From: Tetraselmis striata
Lineage: Eukaryota > Chlorophyta > Chlorodendrophyceae > Chlorodendrales > Chlorodendraceae
Direction: 5' to 3'
Assembly: GCA_006384855.1 (NCBI GenBank)
Contig: VCJN01001253.1
Location: 62,001 to 126,000 of the forward strand
Length of the DNA: 64,000 nucleotides
Shown one piece after another: positions 40,769-52,546 of the stretch; position 1 is the first letter of the stretch; the number at the start of each line of letters is the position of its first letter. Both the position numbers and the translations under genes were made by a program. A model generated the notes under the pieces. It searched no databases and was not told the DNA's origin. It worked only from the letters and a program-made list of their open reading frames with translations.

Positions 40769-41122
40769 TTAAGGCAGTTGCATCAGTATGCGATGTTTGG
40801 CAAGCAAAATAAGCGTGGTTTTCAGGTGTATGAAGTGTTCATTGAGCGAGGTACACAATACCAAAACGTTGCCAAACCAGATAAGAATAAACGCGGTGCT
40901 ATGCGAATGCAAAACAACGTTACCCAGCATCAAGCGTTGAATTGCCAATGGATTATGGACAATCCAAATACCATGGTCTGAAATTCGAGCCCACCGAACC
41001 GAGTTTTGAACGATATTGTGCGGGCATCCGTATATGTTTGATTGCAAGTTGGTGTTAGACCAAAACTCTGTCGAGGGTGGAATGTATACGATATAGCCGG
41101 ACATCATATCTACTACGAGCAT
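40769..41122 (-). pseudogene. Decayed retroelement integrase-like fragment
   Basis: The minus-strand frame reads [20 protein letters not shown], then NIYGCPHNIVQNSVRWARIS and SDHGIWIVHNPLAIQRLMLG. This order resembles the retroviral-type integrase core of Gypsy elements (a VVD catalytic Asp strand, a GxPxxIVSDRG-like second Asp strand, then an LG turn), with substitutions and no flanking RT. The second-Asp region is altered. The call is tentative and rests on motif order inside an LTR element. Confidence 0.4.
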
Positions 41123-41155
41123 GGTGGCGTGTGGTACTAGAATATTATTCGGCGG

Positions 41156-41156
<1 letters not shown>

Positions 41157-41204
<48 letters not shown>

Positions 41205-41232
41205 TATATAGATATATATATATATGTATATT

Positions 41233-41268
<36 letters not shown>

Positions 41269-41290
41269 CATATGTATATGTATATGTGCA
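41157..41290. repeat. (TA)n and (GTATAT)n microsatellite
   Basis: About 45 bp of pure TA, then TATAGA and ATGTAT hexamer runs. Inside the LTR element. Confidence 0.95.
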
Positions 41291-41584
41291 ATCTGTCGGT
41301 AGTCAATGCAAATGCGCATGCTACCATAAATTGCATGCTCGGTCAAATAGCACTCGTCGAAACGGGGTCCGCCTAACCGCGACTAACACGGTACTTGTAC
41401 TGTATCCGTACTCAATTTTACTGTACGATTATTGTATTCCGTATCACCCCGCGCCTTACCGCGCCTTACCGCGCCTATATCCTCTTTCAGTCAGCTTATC
41501 TCGGCGGTGGTCGCGAGTACCCGCGCCGCCATGACAGCCATAGCAGTACCCGTACGCAAATGGTACGTGATATGACGGCGTACC

Positions 41585-41872
41585 AGTACCGGAACTGCCC
41601 TTTTTGTAATTCACACCAGTACCAGTACCAGTACCAGGCCGCTTTTCGGCGGCTTGCTGTGTTGATTTTCTAATTCTGGGGAACTGCCCTTTTTGTAATT
41701 CACACCAGTACCGGGATATCGTGCATGAACTAATTATGCACTGCTGTCGCACACTGCACACTGCTGCACACTGCGCACTGCAGCGCACACTGTCGCACAC
41801 TGCACACTGCACACTGTTGCACACTGCGGCGCACACTGTCGCACACTGCACACTGCGCTAGTACTGCTGTAC
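41585..41872. repeat. Small tandem repeats: CAGTAC hexamers and CACACTG array
   Basis: GGAACTGCCCTTTTTGTAAT plus TCACACCAGTACC occurs at about 41590 and again at 41679. Between them is (CAGTAC)n. From 41735 to 41870 an array of CACACTGC and CACACTGTCG units follows. Confidence 0.85.
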
Positions 41873-42342
41873 TATAATAGAATCCTTTATGCGGGCCGCG
41901 CGCACCGCGTCCATCACACAGCAAACTTCCTCACCCACCCCGAGCTGCACATAGCGCGCTTGCCCCCAGTGCGCGCGGCTACTGCGCATCACGCCCCCCG
42001 GAGCGCAAACCTTACCCCATGGGTAGACATTACTGGCGGTTGTCGGGCAGGTGGGGCCCACAGTGGTCAACATCGGCTGTGCACTCGGCCGCATTAGGTA
42101 CGGACGCCGCCCTTTTTGCCCCACTCACTCACTGCAGCCCACCCACGCCAAACATAATCGGAGACATCTCGGCACCGATCCCACCCGACACGCACCCGAT
42201 ATCGCTAGAGGGAGGGGAAACTGAGGTCGTTGCCGTGGCGGATTTTTGAGTTCCTCCGTTGTTCTCTCGCATCGTCCGTTGATGCTACAGCGGGTTGGAG
42301 GCTGAAAACCCTTCGCGCCGACGCAGCGCCCCAGCCAACGAT

Positions 42343-42910
42343 ATGGCGCGACGCGAGAACTGCGCTCGGTGCGTTCTGGCCGTTTCGGCCACCAGCCCGC
42401 CGCCTCCGAATTCTGCCGGAAGTGTGGCAAGTCCACCACAGTAGATGGCCTACCAGTGGTACGCGAGGAGGCGTTGGTCTCGGCGGTGACCGAGGCGATG
42501 TACGACCGCATGAACGGCCACGGCCACCACATGGAGCTGCCAACTGGCTACTTAGTGGGCCCAAGTGATCCAAAGGCGTGGACCTTCCTCACTGCCTTCG
42601 ATGATCCCAAAGTATACGCAATGCGCGAGCTGCATGCGCTGTGCGAGGCGCATTTTATGGACCCGATGGACGATAGCGATGCTCTGCGCGATGTGATGGG
42701 CTAGGATTCAGCGCACCAATCCCGCCACCGCTTCCCATAGAGACGGGTGGCTATGTATTCCGGTGGGAGGCGCTGCCGGGCAAGAGCGAGGCAGACAAGC
42801 TGGAACAGTAGGCGCTCCGAACTGTGCGCTCAGAGCGTGCGCGTGAGTTGGGTGAGCGCGCTCGGAATTTGCGCGCTACGGAGTGGCAGGAGCGCATGGA
42901 GCGAGAGTGA
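42343..42910 (+). pseudogene. GC-rich decayed gene fragment inside the LTR element
   Basis: The frame at 42369-42704 includes SEFCRKCGKSTTVDGLPVVR (half of a zinc-ribbon-like CxxC), SDPKAWTFLTAFDDPKVYAM and PMDDSDALRDVMG. In another frame, about 42750-42910 continues with FRWEALPGKSEADKLEQ, a TAG near 42809, and a charged helical stretch (RTVRSERARELGERARNLRA). It is much more GC-rich than its surroundings. It may be a captured host-gene fragment or part of a decayed Gag. No family recognised. Confidence 0.35.
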
Positions 42911-44666
42911 GCGGGTATCTCAGACAACACCAGCGAAGGCGACTATTCAGCGCCCCGCACATCGGCGCAGTTCTGAAAGCTACGACAGCATTGACAGGTG
43001 GGATGCGGTAAAGTGCGGGCCATATGAAAAGAAGTACTTCATGCAGAGGAGGGCGGGGCGCGAAGCAACGATGGAGGCGGGAGGCGAGGCGTTCAGCATC
43101 GGTGAGGGGGGCTGAGGGCAGCGGTGAGCCGAGCGCCTGCCGCTCATGTGACATAGCTGTCTATGGCAAATCCAGTAAGGGCGAGAAGGGGAAGGGACAC
43201 GCTCACTAGATGTAATTAATGCATTCACATCTTCCTTCGCTTCGTCGCCGCTTTCTCTGCCATCTCTGCCTTCACGGCACGCGCCTTTGCCTTGGGCAGG
43301 TGGGGCTGTGCACGATGGGCTGGTCCATGCATGTCACGGTGGTGCGCGATCAAGGTGCTGCTAGTCGTGACTTGGCCAGTCCTGGAGAGCATCACCTTGC
43401 CGGACTTGAGCAGGTGCCGGGTCTGTTGGTTGCTGCCGTTGCGGAAGCCCTGCTTGATCTCCATGTTTGCAGTGCTCCATGCACTGAGCACTCAATGCGT
43501 CAAGGTTGCCATGCAGTTCTATCCATCGGGAAATTGCCGTCATGCAACTTATTCATGCACGGAGTGATGTCCTTTGCTGCCGCGATGTTCATGAAGGCTG
43601 CGAAGAATACCTCCGTAGCTGCCCGTAGCTTGTAGGTCAAGGTAACTTATTTCGTTGTCGCTGAGCGCCACCTCAAAAACAGCGCGATGACTTCGCCTCC
43701 CGTTGTGTTTGCAGTTGGAGATGCGTGCTATCAACGCCTATGAGCACTGGACTGTGGGAGGGCCCGATCAACACTGTCTTCCACCAGGACTTTGTCTTCC
43801 CGCCCAGGATTGTGCATGGCAGACTTGTCACATATACATGGACAGAGGCCAGCAGCACTGCTGGCAGGGGGCGGCGGCAAAGGGCCGCCGGTGACGCTGT
43901 GCCGAGGCAGATGATCAGGTGATGGGCCACCTGTGTGATATATTATTGCTGAAGCATCTTACATGTTGTTGTTGCTTTCCTGCACTTTGCGCTGATGCTC
44001 ATAGTGCAGCCCGGCACGGGTGGTGCTCCTACTTGAAGCACTCCCATGCCTACGACATCGCCACCCTCGATGAGGATGATGGCGGTGTTGATGCCATGCA
44101 GTAGTAGCATATACGTAGCAACCGTGGCGTGTGTGAATTGAGCATATCCATATGTTGCGGGAGCAGTTGCGTAGTATGGCAGGCGCATGATACATATAGG
44201 CGTCGGTTGGGTCTGGGGTTTCCAAATGTAATGTTAAGCAATACTATCTTACGAAACATGGCCAATCTGCATTATGCTTGCACATATTGCGCGCATGCCT
44301 GCTTCACTAATTTTCCTGACACACTCACAACTTTTTTTTTTGATACTGACAACATGGGTCAATGTTACGCATGGATGCCGCGGTGTACTGCAGTATCGTC
44401 GCGAGCAAGCATTGTCAACCGATGTTGACACAAAAGTTTGCATTTGTCTTTGCCGTTATACACATCTGTACTTTTGTGAATTTCATGTCATTTGTGGTAT
44501 GTATGTTGATTTGCATGTAATCTGTTCAGCAATAAGATTAATGTGAAACGCGTTGTGCATTACATACAACAGCAGATGCATCGTAGTGTCATTGATTATG
44601 TTATTGTGACGCCCCGGGTACCGAGGTACCATTACTACTCGAGACTGATGCAATGATATAAAGTAC

Positions 44667-45600
44667 GTGATGAGCCACCAGCCGCGCGCGCACTTTCACT
44701 CTTCGGCACTTCCTCTTCGCCTATTTATGCTGACCGCTTCGCATGAAGAGCAGATCGCCCTGCTCGCCCCCCGTGCCACCATGGCCTCCGTCAGCACCTT
44801 CCATGCCGCTGCCGGGACGGATGACGCGTCGTGGGAAGATATCATGCTGCCGAGAGGAGCACGCGAGCCCCCGCCTGTCCCGCGCGGCCCGCCCCTGCGC
44901 TACTACCTCACGACAGTCAGCGCCGATGACACGTCGAGCGTTTTTGACTGGTCAAGCTGAACGGCCCGTCTGCCCACCCTAATTGACCGTGGAGGAGGAG
45001 CAAGCTGCCTTGCTTAAATCGATGAAGCCGACGCATGCAGCAAGGGTTCTTTGCATCCCTAGTGCAAAGGTGCGCTTGCCGGCCGGTTTACCTGCTCATC
45101 GTGTAGCTAGCTGCTGACGTTGTCGCTGCCCGAGCGAGTGTCGGCGACTAAGTGTTTTTTCTTTCATCACTACCGCAGTCCGGAATCGACCAGAACGGCG
45201 CTCCGGTGCAAGACCTGTCTACCGGCTACAGCCCCCCTCCCCCGCTCGCTCGACGAGCTCATGTTCCCCGTGCGGCTAGATCCCCGGCGCTTCAGGACGC
45301 TACTGCGAGGATGCAGGCTGGACGCCAGAGGAAGCAAGCGCAACGGGAGCGCGCGGCGGCATCATGCCAGCCCCGTCAAACAAGCTCCCTAGCCGCGGGG
45401 CGCAGCAGATGGCAGCAGCTGCCATGAATAGCATGCCCCAGAAGTAGCTGCGGGCAATAAGGGGCAGTCAGCACCCGAACCGACAGCGGGCATAACACCA
45501 CGTGCCGGCGCCAGGAAGAGGCCGGCGGCAGCGGAGCCAGCCGGCCGCAGGCCAGGGGGGGCGGGCACGGGCCGGGGGCGGTAGTAGACCCATTGTAATT
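44667..45600 (+). other. GC-rich island inside the LTR element with weak coding look
   Basis: Short open frames (ASWEDIMLPRGAREPPPVPR, then GPPLRYYLTTVSADDTSSVF at 44667-44960) stand in sequence clearly more GC-rich than the interior on either side. No domain recognised. It could be captured sequence. Confidence 0.3.
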
Positions 45601-48600
45601 AAATTTCTAGTATTTCCCTAATACTTTATGCAGTTGCCGACCCCTCCGCCATAAATCCGAAAATGTCCGGTGCCTTGACGTTAAATTTGCCAGCTAGGAG
45701 TAGGCGCGCCCATGTCCGCTTAACCACACCCCGAAGCTCGACGCTCATTGGCCGCTGATCCAGCCTGTCACCTCACCTTTATTTAATCACAAAACCAACC
45801 GTGACTACCGTGTAATGCATTTTTGCAGCCTTTGTTGTGTATCGACCAGTACCCTACTGCCCCGCCTGCTCGTCATCATCACTCGTCATCACGCGGGTAT
45901 CTTCCGCGCGTACTCGTGAGGAGGCGCGCGCCTAATAGCAGATATGAAGGGCGGCGATTCCCGTAAAGTACAGTGACTCGTGTACTCGTGTCGTACTTTG
46001 TGCACTCGTGACTACCGAGTACCCGCTACTCGCTATAGTACTTTGATGCAGGGCTCCGCTGCCGTACTCATCCTTACCGCCAAGTTTAAAGTACTGTGAC
46101 GCCTAACGTTAGGCGCGATATATACAGGCGACTAATCGCGCGTGGTAGTCGTTAAACGCGGTTAGGCGGACCCCGTTTCGACGAGTGAGGATAAGTGCAG
46201 CATAAGGCGGAAGAGATTACCCAACAAATTCTGTGTCGAAAAGGGCGCTTAAGTGCGTTGTGTGTTTTTCTGATTCAGGAGGTGAGTGGCAATATGTTTT
46301 GCCGGGTGGTAGGTGGGCATCTTAGAGCAATGGTATTTTGAAGCTGAAGCCGGGGCGGTACTGCTGGAAGGGGATTTAACGGCTGGCATGCTTGTGTATA
46401 TGTTTAAGTATGAAGGTTCGTATTCGTTTTAGTACATCAGTAGCATACCAGTCGGTGGTAACAACGAAAAAATCGCGATTTAATTTACTGGGCAACAGTG
46501 CGGCCATTGCGTGGTACACGCGAATCATGGTGTAAGAGCATATCATTGGGATCCCTTAAAAGGCGTGGTGTTGGCCTGTATAGCACCTCGGTATAAATAG
46601 AGCGGGGTTCGGCCGGATACAAGTGATATAAGTGCGGCCGCCGGGGAGCGAAATTTGGGTGCCGGTAGTTCAGTTATTGGCTAGGTGGTAATTATGAGCA
46701 GAAATGATACGCGAGAACACCGTTGAAATTGTTCTTAAATTGGGTTAAACAGTCGTATAGACGAATTTAACCTCTGCTCAGCAGTATCTAGTAATGCGCA
46801 ACTGAAATGTGCCGGACTCAGACGCTACAGGCATAATTGATACGGCTGCGGCGGCCATCCGTATAGTAATAATAACATAGGGCTGTACGCCGTAATTTCC
46901 CAGCGGCGCGGTACATACAGGCGGTAGCGACTACCGGTACCAGGATCATTAAATATTTGCGGGCAGGCGGCATTTATGTTAAAACAGTGTATCGCATCGC
47001 CGGAGTCTTTAACAATTTTATAAACCAGTGTGGACGGCCAGGCAATTTGTGTTTTAGCATTATCCGGTAGTAGTAAATATAATTATTCGACGTACAGGTA
47101 CCTACTGTAGAGGTTACGAAAGCTTTTTTTTTTGTTTCAAAGCGGGGCTGATGGCGATATTAATATCGGGCATATGTGTCTTACCTTCAGGCTCTAGCTC
47201 AAGAGCCCTGACGTGTGCAGACCGCATGCTGCGGCTGTGCGCGGTGTGCAGACCGCATGCTGCGGCCGTGCGCAGTGGTCGCCTGCGTATCGACAGTGCT
47301 ATCCGCAAGGTACCCGGGTAGGCATCGACGACCCAGTTGGTCGGTGGCATAGGCAGGTTGTTAGTGGCAGATGTGGTGATGTAAGTATGTGGCCGAAACA
47401 CGCGTGGATATGGTAATAGGGGATGAGGCGGTTTGAACTAGACGGGGCGCTAGGAGTTCCCGAGTTACCTAAATTCGCTATCCGCGGCGCTATAATACTC
47501 GTTAATATAGTCAATAGTCGCTACCTCTATCTGTAGCGGTTAAGCCGTAAACTCTGAATCTGTAGCGGTGGAAGAAAACTATGGCATGGGTGTGGCATAG
47601 CGTGCTGTAATCGTCCTAATAATAATAAGTAGATTATTATCATAATGCTGAGTAGTAGATGTAGGATATCAGCAGTGATTTAGTCGTTAGTATGACTCAT
47701 GAAGTGTGCCTACGCACGAATCCTTTTCATACATGGAACATATGCGTAATGTGGCAGGTGAATAAACACAGTATGACCGATGAACGATGTAGTAGACTGA
47801 CTATCGCATGTACAAAAACTCAGATAGACCGTGGAAACGCAAAAGAAAAACATTTAACGAACAGCGAACTGTAGTCGTTACCAGTACCTGTACTCGTTAG
47901 GTCAGGCGCCAGTAGTCGTTATTAATTAATTACTATAGGCATTCACGTGGGGTCATTACGATGACTGAAGCCGTGGCGGTGGGCGGGCAGGCAGTTCGCC
48001 AGGCAGGTTTGGGTTTTGTCAGTGCAGGGCCGGGGGGCGTCGGCAATATTTTCGGGTAGCAGCATGTTTCGCTATTGCGGATAACATGTGGCAGCAGCTG
48101 TGTCAGCTGGGATGGCAAAGCAGGCAGATGCTAGCAGGAACCGGCACAGCTCGTGCGAGGGCAACGAGTGTGTCGACTCGACAGGCAACGGGCCTGAAGA
48201 GGAGGCCCCGTCATGCGCAGACACCGGCACGCAGGGCTCGGCCGCGCTCTCAGGAGTTAGCTCGTTCACTGGGGGCAAGCCAACAGGCATAGTCTCGGGA
48301 ATGGGGAACAATACGGCCAGTCAGACAGATTATCGATTGGTTTTCAATTCGAAATCAAATCTAGGCTGGCCCCAAACCGTCGTTAACCGGGAAGGCGGTG
48401 CGAGTTCAGCTAGGTAATACCCTTAGCTGCCTTCTGGCAGCCAATGTCTGGTGCCACTATTGTGCCTTGCTCGTCGACGAGCATTTCTTGACGGAGTCGC
48501 CCGTTCGGCGACATCCATCGCATATGCCGTCATATTCGGTCAGCGCTGAGGGTTAGTGGCAGAGGGATGCGTGGCGGCGTGGGGGAGCGTGCGGCCGGGG

Positions 48601-48907
48601 GGGGGGGGGGGGGGGGGGGCGGGCGAAGTGACGTTCATTGGCGATGCGGGATGATGCGTAGTGATGTCCGTGGCTAGGGCGCGGGTCGTGGGTTTGGCCA
48701 GCTCGGCCCGGATTACACGGGTCACCGGGCGGTGTCGATATGTACTTCGTTGGTTAGCGGCGGCGGCGGCGGCAGTGATAGGCTGGTCGTTCACGATGGC
48801 AGGTGCGGGGAGGGGGGGCGACCGGCAGCAGCGCCAGGTGCGGCGGGGGACGGGCATGCGCAGTGGAAACGCAACGGGGGATCTTAACCAGAGCTCAGCG
48901 AAACCAA
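45600..48907. other. AT-rich right interior of the LTR element, no intact gene
   Basis: Only short, broken frames. The minus strand near 46440-46560 shows protein-like words (MAALLPSKLNRDFFVVTTDW, KRIRTFILKHIHKHAS), suggesting decayed pol or another ORF. A 30-bp duplication (GCAGACCGCATGCTGCGG twice, 47216-47275) and a G run (48598-48619) are present. Confidence 0.4.
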
Positions 48908-49280
48908 TGTAAGCTTTAGGCGAGGGACTTTAGCATAGGCAAGGGAAAGGTTTGCAGCAAAGGAGATTGTTACAGTGTACCGGGGTGTACATGGCTTTAT
49001 ACAACTATCGGCTCAGCAGTCGGTCGCATGCGCAGGCATTAGGCTTGGGTATGCAATCTAGGCTTGGAGTCATCAGGGAGCCATCGGGGCGTAATGGCTG
49101 ACGAGGGCATGATCACGTGGGCGTGATCACGTGTAACATGTGCGCAGTCTATATGTATGGGCGGATGAGCAGTATGTATATAGGCGTGCTAGTATATAAG
49201 TGAGTGGACAGTATGGGTATGGGTGTACACATGAATGCGGGTATAGGTATGCAGGTAGGGTTATGGTGGTAACCCTAACA
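48908..49280 (+). repeat. Right LTR
   Basis: 373 bp, differing from the left LTR by one base. It is followed by GCATGCGTCAACAC, which does not match the sequence expected if the element had inserted cleanly into the family F copy on its left. Confidence 0.9.
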
Positions 49281-50164
49281 GCATGCGTCAACACAGAAAG
49301 TCTGCTGGAAGTGTCAGACTGAAATCATTCCCGTCACCCTAAGCCGCAACGGTACCATACACAAACTCACTCTAGAAGCCATCCAACGCCTCACGGTCTT
49401 CCGTCCCGAGAAGCAACCCCCGGAAAAAACCCTCCATCCCCCAACGCCGCCGCAATCCGCTGCTGCTGTAGAAAACTCCAAAGATACTCAATCGGATGGC
49501 TACTCACACTCCTACTCCGCATATCCTGACAATCCCTCAAACCTACCATGACCAAACCCAATACCTCCCATAACGTTGCCTCACACACCCACCATTAACA
49601 TACACGCTTCCGAAGATCACCATACTCGACACCCCCGCTACGGTAGGAGGGTCAATACCAAGCGGCATGGATGGAGGAGGGGCGCGGGCGAATAGGAGAA
49701 GGCCGGAAGCTATCTACTACATCCGTAATATAAATCCCTAGGGTTCCCACAGCGGTTGGATAAAGCACGTTCTAAGAGCAGCTAGGTTTGGGGCGCAGTG
49801 GAGAGCAGCAAGATAGCACGTTGTATTTCAATTTCAATTTCAATATGGCGTGTGTTTCCGCTCATATCTATGCGTTGGTGGTCCGGTCGGGGGCCGTCCA
49901 TCGTTTTGACTAGGGACGGCGTTACGCACTTGCGCACATTTGTCCACCATTCGGCATCCGACCTCTCAAATTGGCATTCCCTTTATATTCACTCGTACGG
50001 CGCACAACCATGCCGGATGGGTTAGGTCATAACGTTGGACCCTGTCTAGCAATAGGCGAGTGAGTTAATAGCGGCGATACATTTTAAAGCAGCCTTCACG
50101 CGCCACTGCACGCGGTATGACAACGCCCTCGTCCTAATATGTTTCCGTGTCTACAAAAAAGTTA

Positions 50165-50195
<31 letters not shown>

Positions 50196-50856
50196 ACCCC
50201 ACCCTTCCATCCAATCCTTTATAGTGGGACGTCGGCAGGCGCGCGCACGGTCACGCGCTGACTGCTCATCTACGTTGGGACTGGCGCTTATAAATACTGG
50301 TTCAGTCCTTGCTGTATAATCCTCGCCCCCCCCCCCCCCCCCCCCCCCAACACATGCACGTTTTCCGGGCAAGAGTATCCAAAACTAGAACATGTATTCG
50401 ATCCAGCCTTATTTCCTGCGTCAGACTACAGTACTACTGCCATGGTACTCGTACCTGTACTACCGTTCATTGCGGGCGGAGGCTCGACGAGATTATGTTG
50501 ACGACGACGTCATCTCCATGGAGCCCTGTCCCTGTGTGCGCACGAACAACAACAGCAGCGTCAGCGCGAATTCCTTAACCGCGACTTTGTTAAACGACAC
50601 CGAGTACAACAAATAAGCGGGGCAATAATCCGGTACTACGTTAGTATCTCCTCGTAGGAGATAGGACGCCGCGTCACCCACCCACCCACCGCCGCCTGGG
50701 CGGACCCGACGACCGTCCTCGGCCCTCGGAATCGCGGGCCCTTCCTCCGCCTCCACCCCCGGCTGGGGATGGGGGCGGGGATCGTGCACGGGTGGCGCCT
50801 TGCTTGGCAGCCTTGGCCCCGCCCGTGCTGCCACTGCCGCGGAGGAGCAGTGCGAG
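49281..50856. other. Intergenic, no gene seen
   Basis: Contains a 29-nt C run at 50167-50195, another at about 50326-50348, and (AATTTC)n near 49828. No exon-like coding signal on either strand. Confidence 0.45.
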
Positions 50857-51300
50857 CTGGACACCGGCGTCTTACGTCGTGCTGGTCCGGTCAAGTCATC
50901 CCCGTTCGCTGTTCTTTGCACACCCTCTCCCTTCCCATCCTGTCGGCGCCTCCAAATCACATTCGGCCTAGTGCCGCTATTTGAGTGGCCCGGGATGTTG
51001 TGCTGGAAAGGGAGTTCTACGTTCGGCGGAAGGGGACGCGACCGAGCTGGCGGCGGATCTGGCGCTGGGCGGAACAACGCGCGCTGGACACCGGCGTCTT
51101 GCGTCGTTGCTGGCCCGGTCGGCTCTCCAGTCCCTACTCATTGAGCACTTTCTCCCTTCCTGTCTTATTGGCGCCTCCACATCACATTCGGCTCAGCGTC
51201 GCTATTGGAGTGGCCCATGATGTTGTGCTGGGGAAGGCGTTCTATTTTTGGCGGAAAAGGACGCGACCGAGCTGGCGGCGGATTTGGCGTTGGGTGGCTT
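50857..51300 (-). repeat. 227-bp tandem array, two full units
   Basis: Units begin CTGGACACCGGCGTCTT at 50857 and at 51084. They share TCACATTCGG, GAGTGGCCC, GATGTTGTGCTGG and GGACGCGACCGAGCTGGCGG. A third, diverged unit merges into the family F segment at 51290-51607. The array is probably the 3' region of family F in inverted orientation. Confidence 0.85.
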
Positions 51301-51607
51301 GCGTATGTTGCACGCCCGTGGCGCCCCGTTCTGGCTGGTTGGCCCCCCCCACTTCCGCTCCTTGCTGTGAGACCTCAACTCCGAAGCTCCTTTCCTGTCG
51401 GCGCCTTCACATCACATTCGACCTAGTGCCGCTATTGGAGTGGCCCGGGTTTGTGTGCTTGGGAGAGCGTCCCTACTGCGTGGAGCGGCGGTTGGCTGGT
51501 GGCGGCGATGCCTGGTCGGTGGTTACCATGGCGGTTCCTGCCTCTATTGGCCCGTAGCTGGATTTCCTTCTGGATTTCTGTGTGGATTTCTTGAATGTTG
51601 CGTCTAG
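51290..51607 (-). repeat. Family F 3' segment, inverted partner of 38132-38458
   Basis: The minus strand encodes the same C-terminal stretch (the basic KS-rich tail then the Ala/Ser/Pro tail and TAG) and the same 3' flank. A few indels separate the two copies. Confidence 0.85.
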
Positions 51608-52162
51608 CACATGTAATCAAGATAGGACGCCGCCTCATGATTTTATCTCATAGACTCCCAACCCAGACAGCCTGTACAGCTAACCCACACTCTACCCGGA
51701 CTACCGTGGGCTCTGCCTACATAGACTCCTTACATCATATCTCATAGACTACCTGCCACTCTGCCAGGGGTCAATGAATAGCTATAATATGTACCCGTGC
51801 AAACAGGAATATTTCGACCCCCTCCTATTCACCTCCTAGAGTAGTCGCTATAGGTAAGCATTCGTCCATATCCGTTTCGCCGCCCACGTAACGTTTCGAT
51901 AGATCCGACGTCAGCAGCGGGTTGCGCGTCGGTTCGGAACAACCACGCGCTACCTGATACGGATACAGTACAGGTACCTGTTCCGAGCGATCGCAGATGA
52001 CGACGGCGATGGCAACCAGTGCGATGACGCGTTGCCTACCAACTACCAAGGTAGCTGACTCACCTCGCAGTCGCGGCATATTCCTTCCACGCCCGCCTAC
52101 TGCCTCGTGACCGCAATCCTGCCCTAAGACCCACATCCCTTTTGCAACCTCCTCGCAACGAG
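51608..52162. other. Intergenic upstream of small membrane protein gene
   Basis: Imperfect duplications of CATAGACT and ATCTCATAGACT words (51645-51755). The downstream half probably holds the promoter and 5' UTR of the next gene. No defined motif. Confidence 0.4.
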
Positions 52163-52546
52163 ATGGTGAGTTACGATCTCGCCCTTGGCGTGACCGCCGG
52201 TGCGGGCGCTCTGTACACCGCGACATTGGGCGCCGCGCCCGACGTGTACTTGGAGATGGACAAGACCGAAAAGACCCTCGGGACGCGCTCCCTGGTCCGC
52301 GCCGTCGCGCCCGGCATTGCAGCCCTCTCAGCGTCGGCCTGGATGGCGCGCAAGTCAGGCAGCGAGGAGATGAAGCGCGCAGCCTGCTGCTCCGTCGCCA
52401 CCGGTGTTGTGGGCTGGGGCGCCAACAACCTGTATCGCGTCATCAAGAAGGACGACAGCGTCGCCGCCAAGCTCGACCTGGGCACCACTATCATACTCGG
52501 TGGCTTGTGCACAGCCGCCCTGATGAAGAACTGCAAGAAGGACTGA
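52163..52546 (+). CDS. Small membrane protein, hypothetical
   Basis: A single-exon frame of 127 aa from the ATG at 52163 to the TGA at 52544-52546. The frame is open upstream to 52142 but without an ATG. Four hydrophobic stretches look like membrane helices: YDLALGVTAGAGALYTATLG, LVRAVAPGIAALSASAWMA, RAACCSVATGVVGWGANNLY and LGTTIILGGLCTAALM. They are separated by charged loops (EMDKTEKTLGTRS, RKSGSEEMKR, KKDDSVAAK), and the protein ends KNCKKD. Codon use is GC-rich, as in the other host genes. No family recognised; it resembles small organelle or ER membrane proteins in build only. The start codon sits inside ATG|GTGAGT, a strong donor-like sequence, but the frame reads through it. Confidence 0.7.
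   Translation: MVSYDLALGVTAGAGALYTATLGAAPDVYLEMDKTEKTLGTRSLVRAVAPGIAALSASAWMARKSGSEEMKRAACCSVATGVVGWGANNLYRVIKKDDSVAAKLDLGTTIILGGLCTAALMKNCKKD

Larger units (their letters stand above)
38459..49280. mobile_element. LTR retrotransposon derivative, about 10.8 kb (LARD-like)
   Basis: Two 373-bp direct terminal repeats, 38459-38831 and 48908-49280, differ by eye at one position (G at 38800, A at 49249). Both start TGTAAG and end CTAACA, the usual TG...CA form with imperfect terminal inversion. The interior is AT-rich with no intact gag or pol. It contains a decayed integrase-like minus-strand frame (40769-41122), other decayed fragments, GC-rich islands (42000-43130 and 44670-45600), microsatellites and small tandem repeats. 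I see no clear primer-binding site after the left LTR, no polypurine tract before the right LTR, and no identical 4-6 bp target duplication. The near-identical LTRs imply a recent insertion mobilised in trans. Confidence 0.82.

Noticed and set aside
43219..44104. Possible transposase in the LTR element interior, on either strand
   Set aside because: Several overlapping frames of 60-140 codons are present, but none shows catalytic motifs or consistent coding on one strand.
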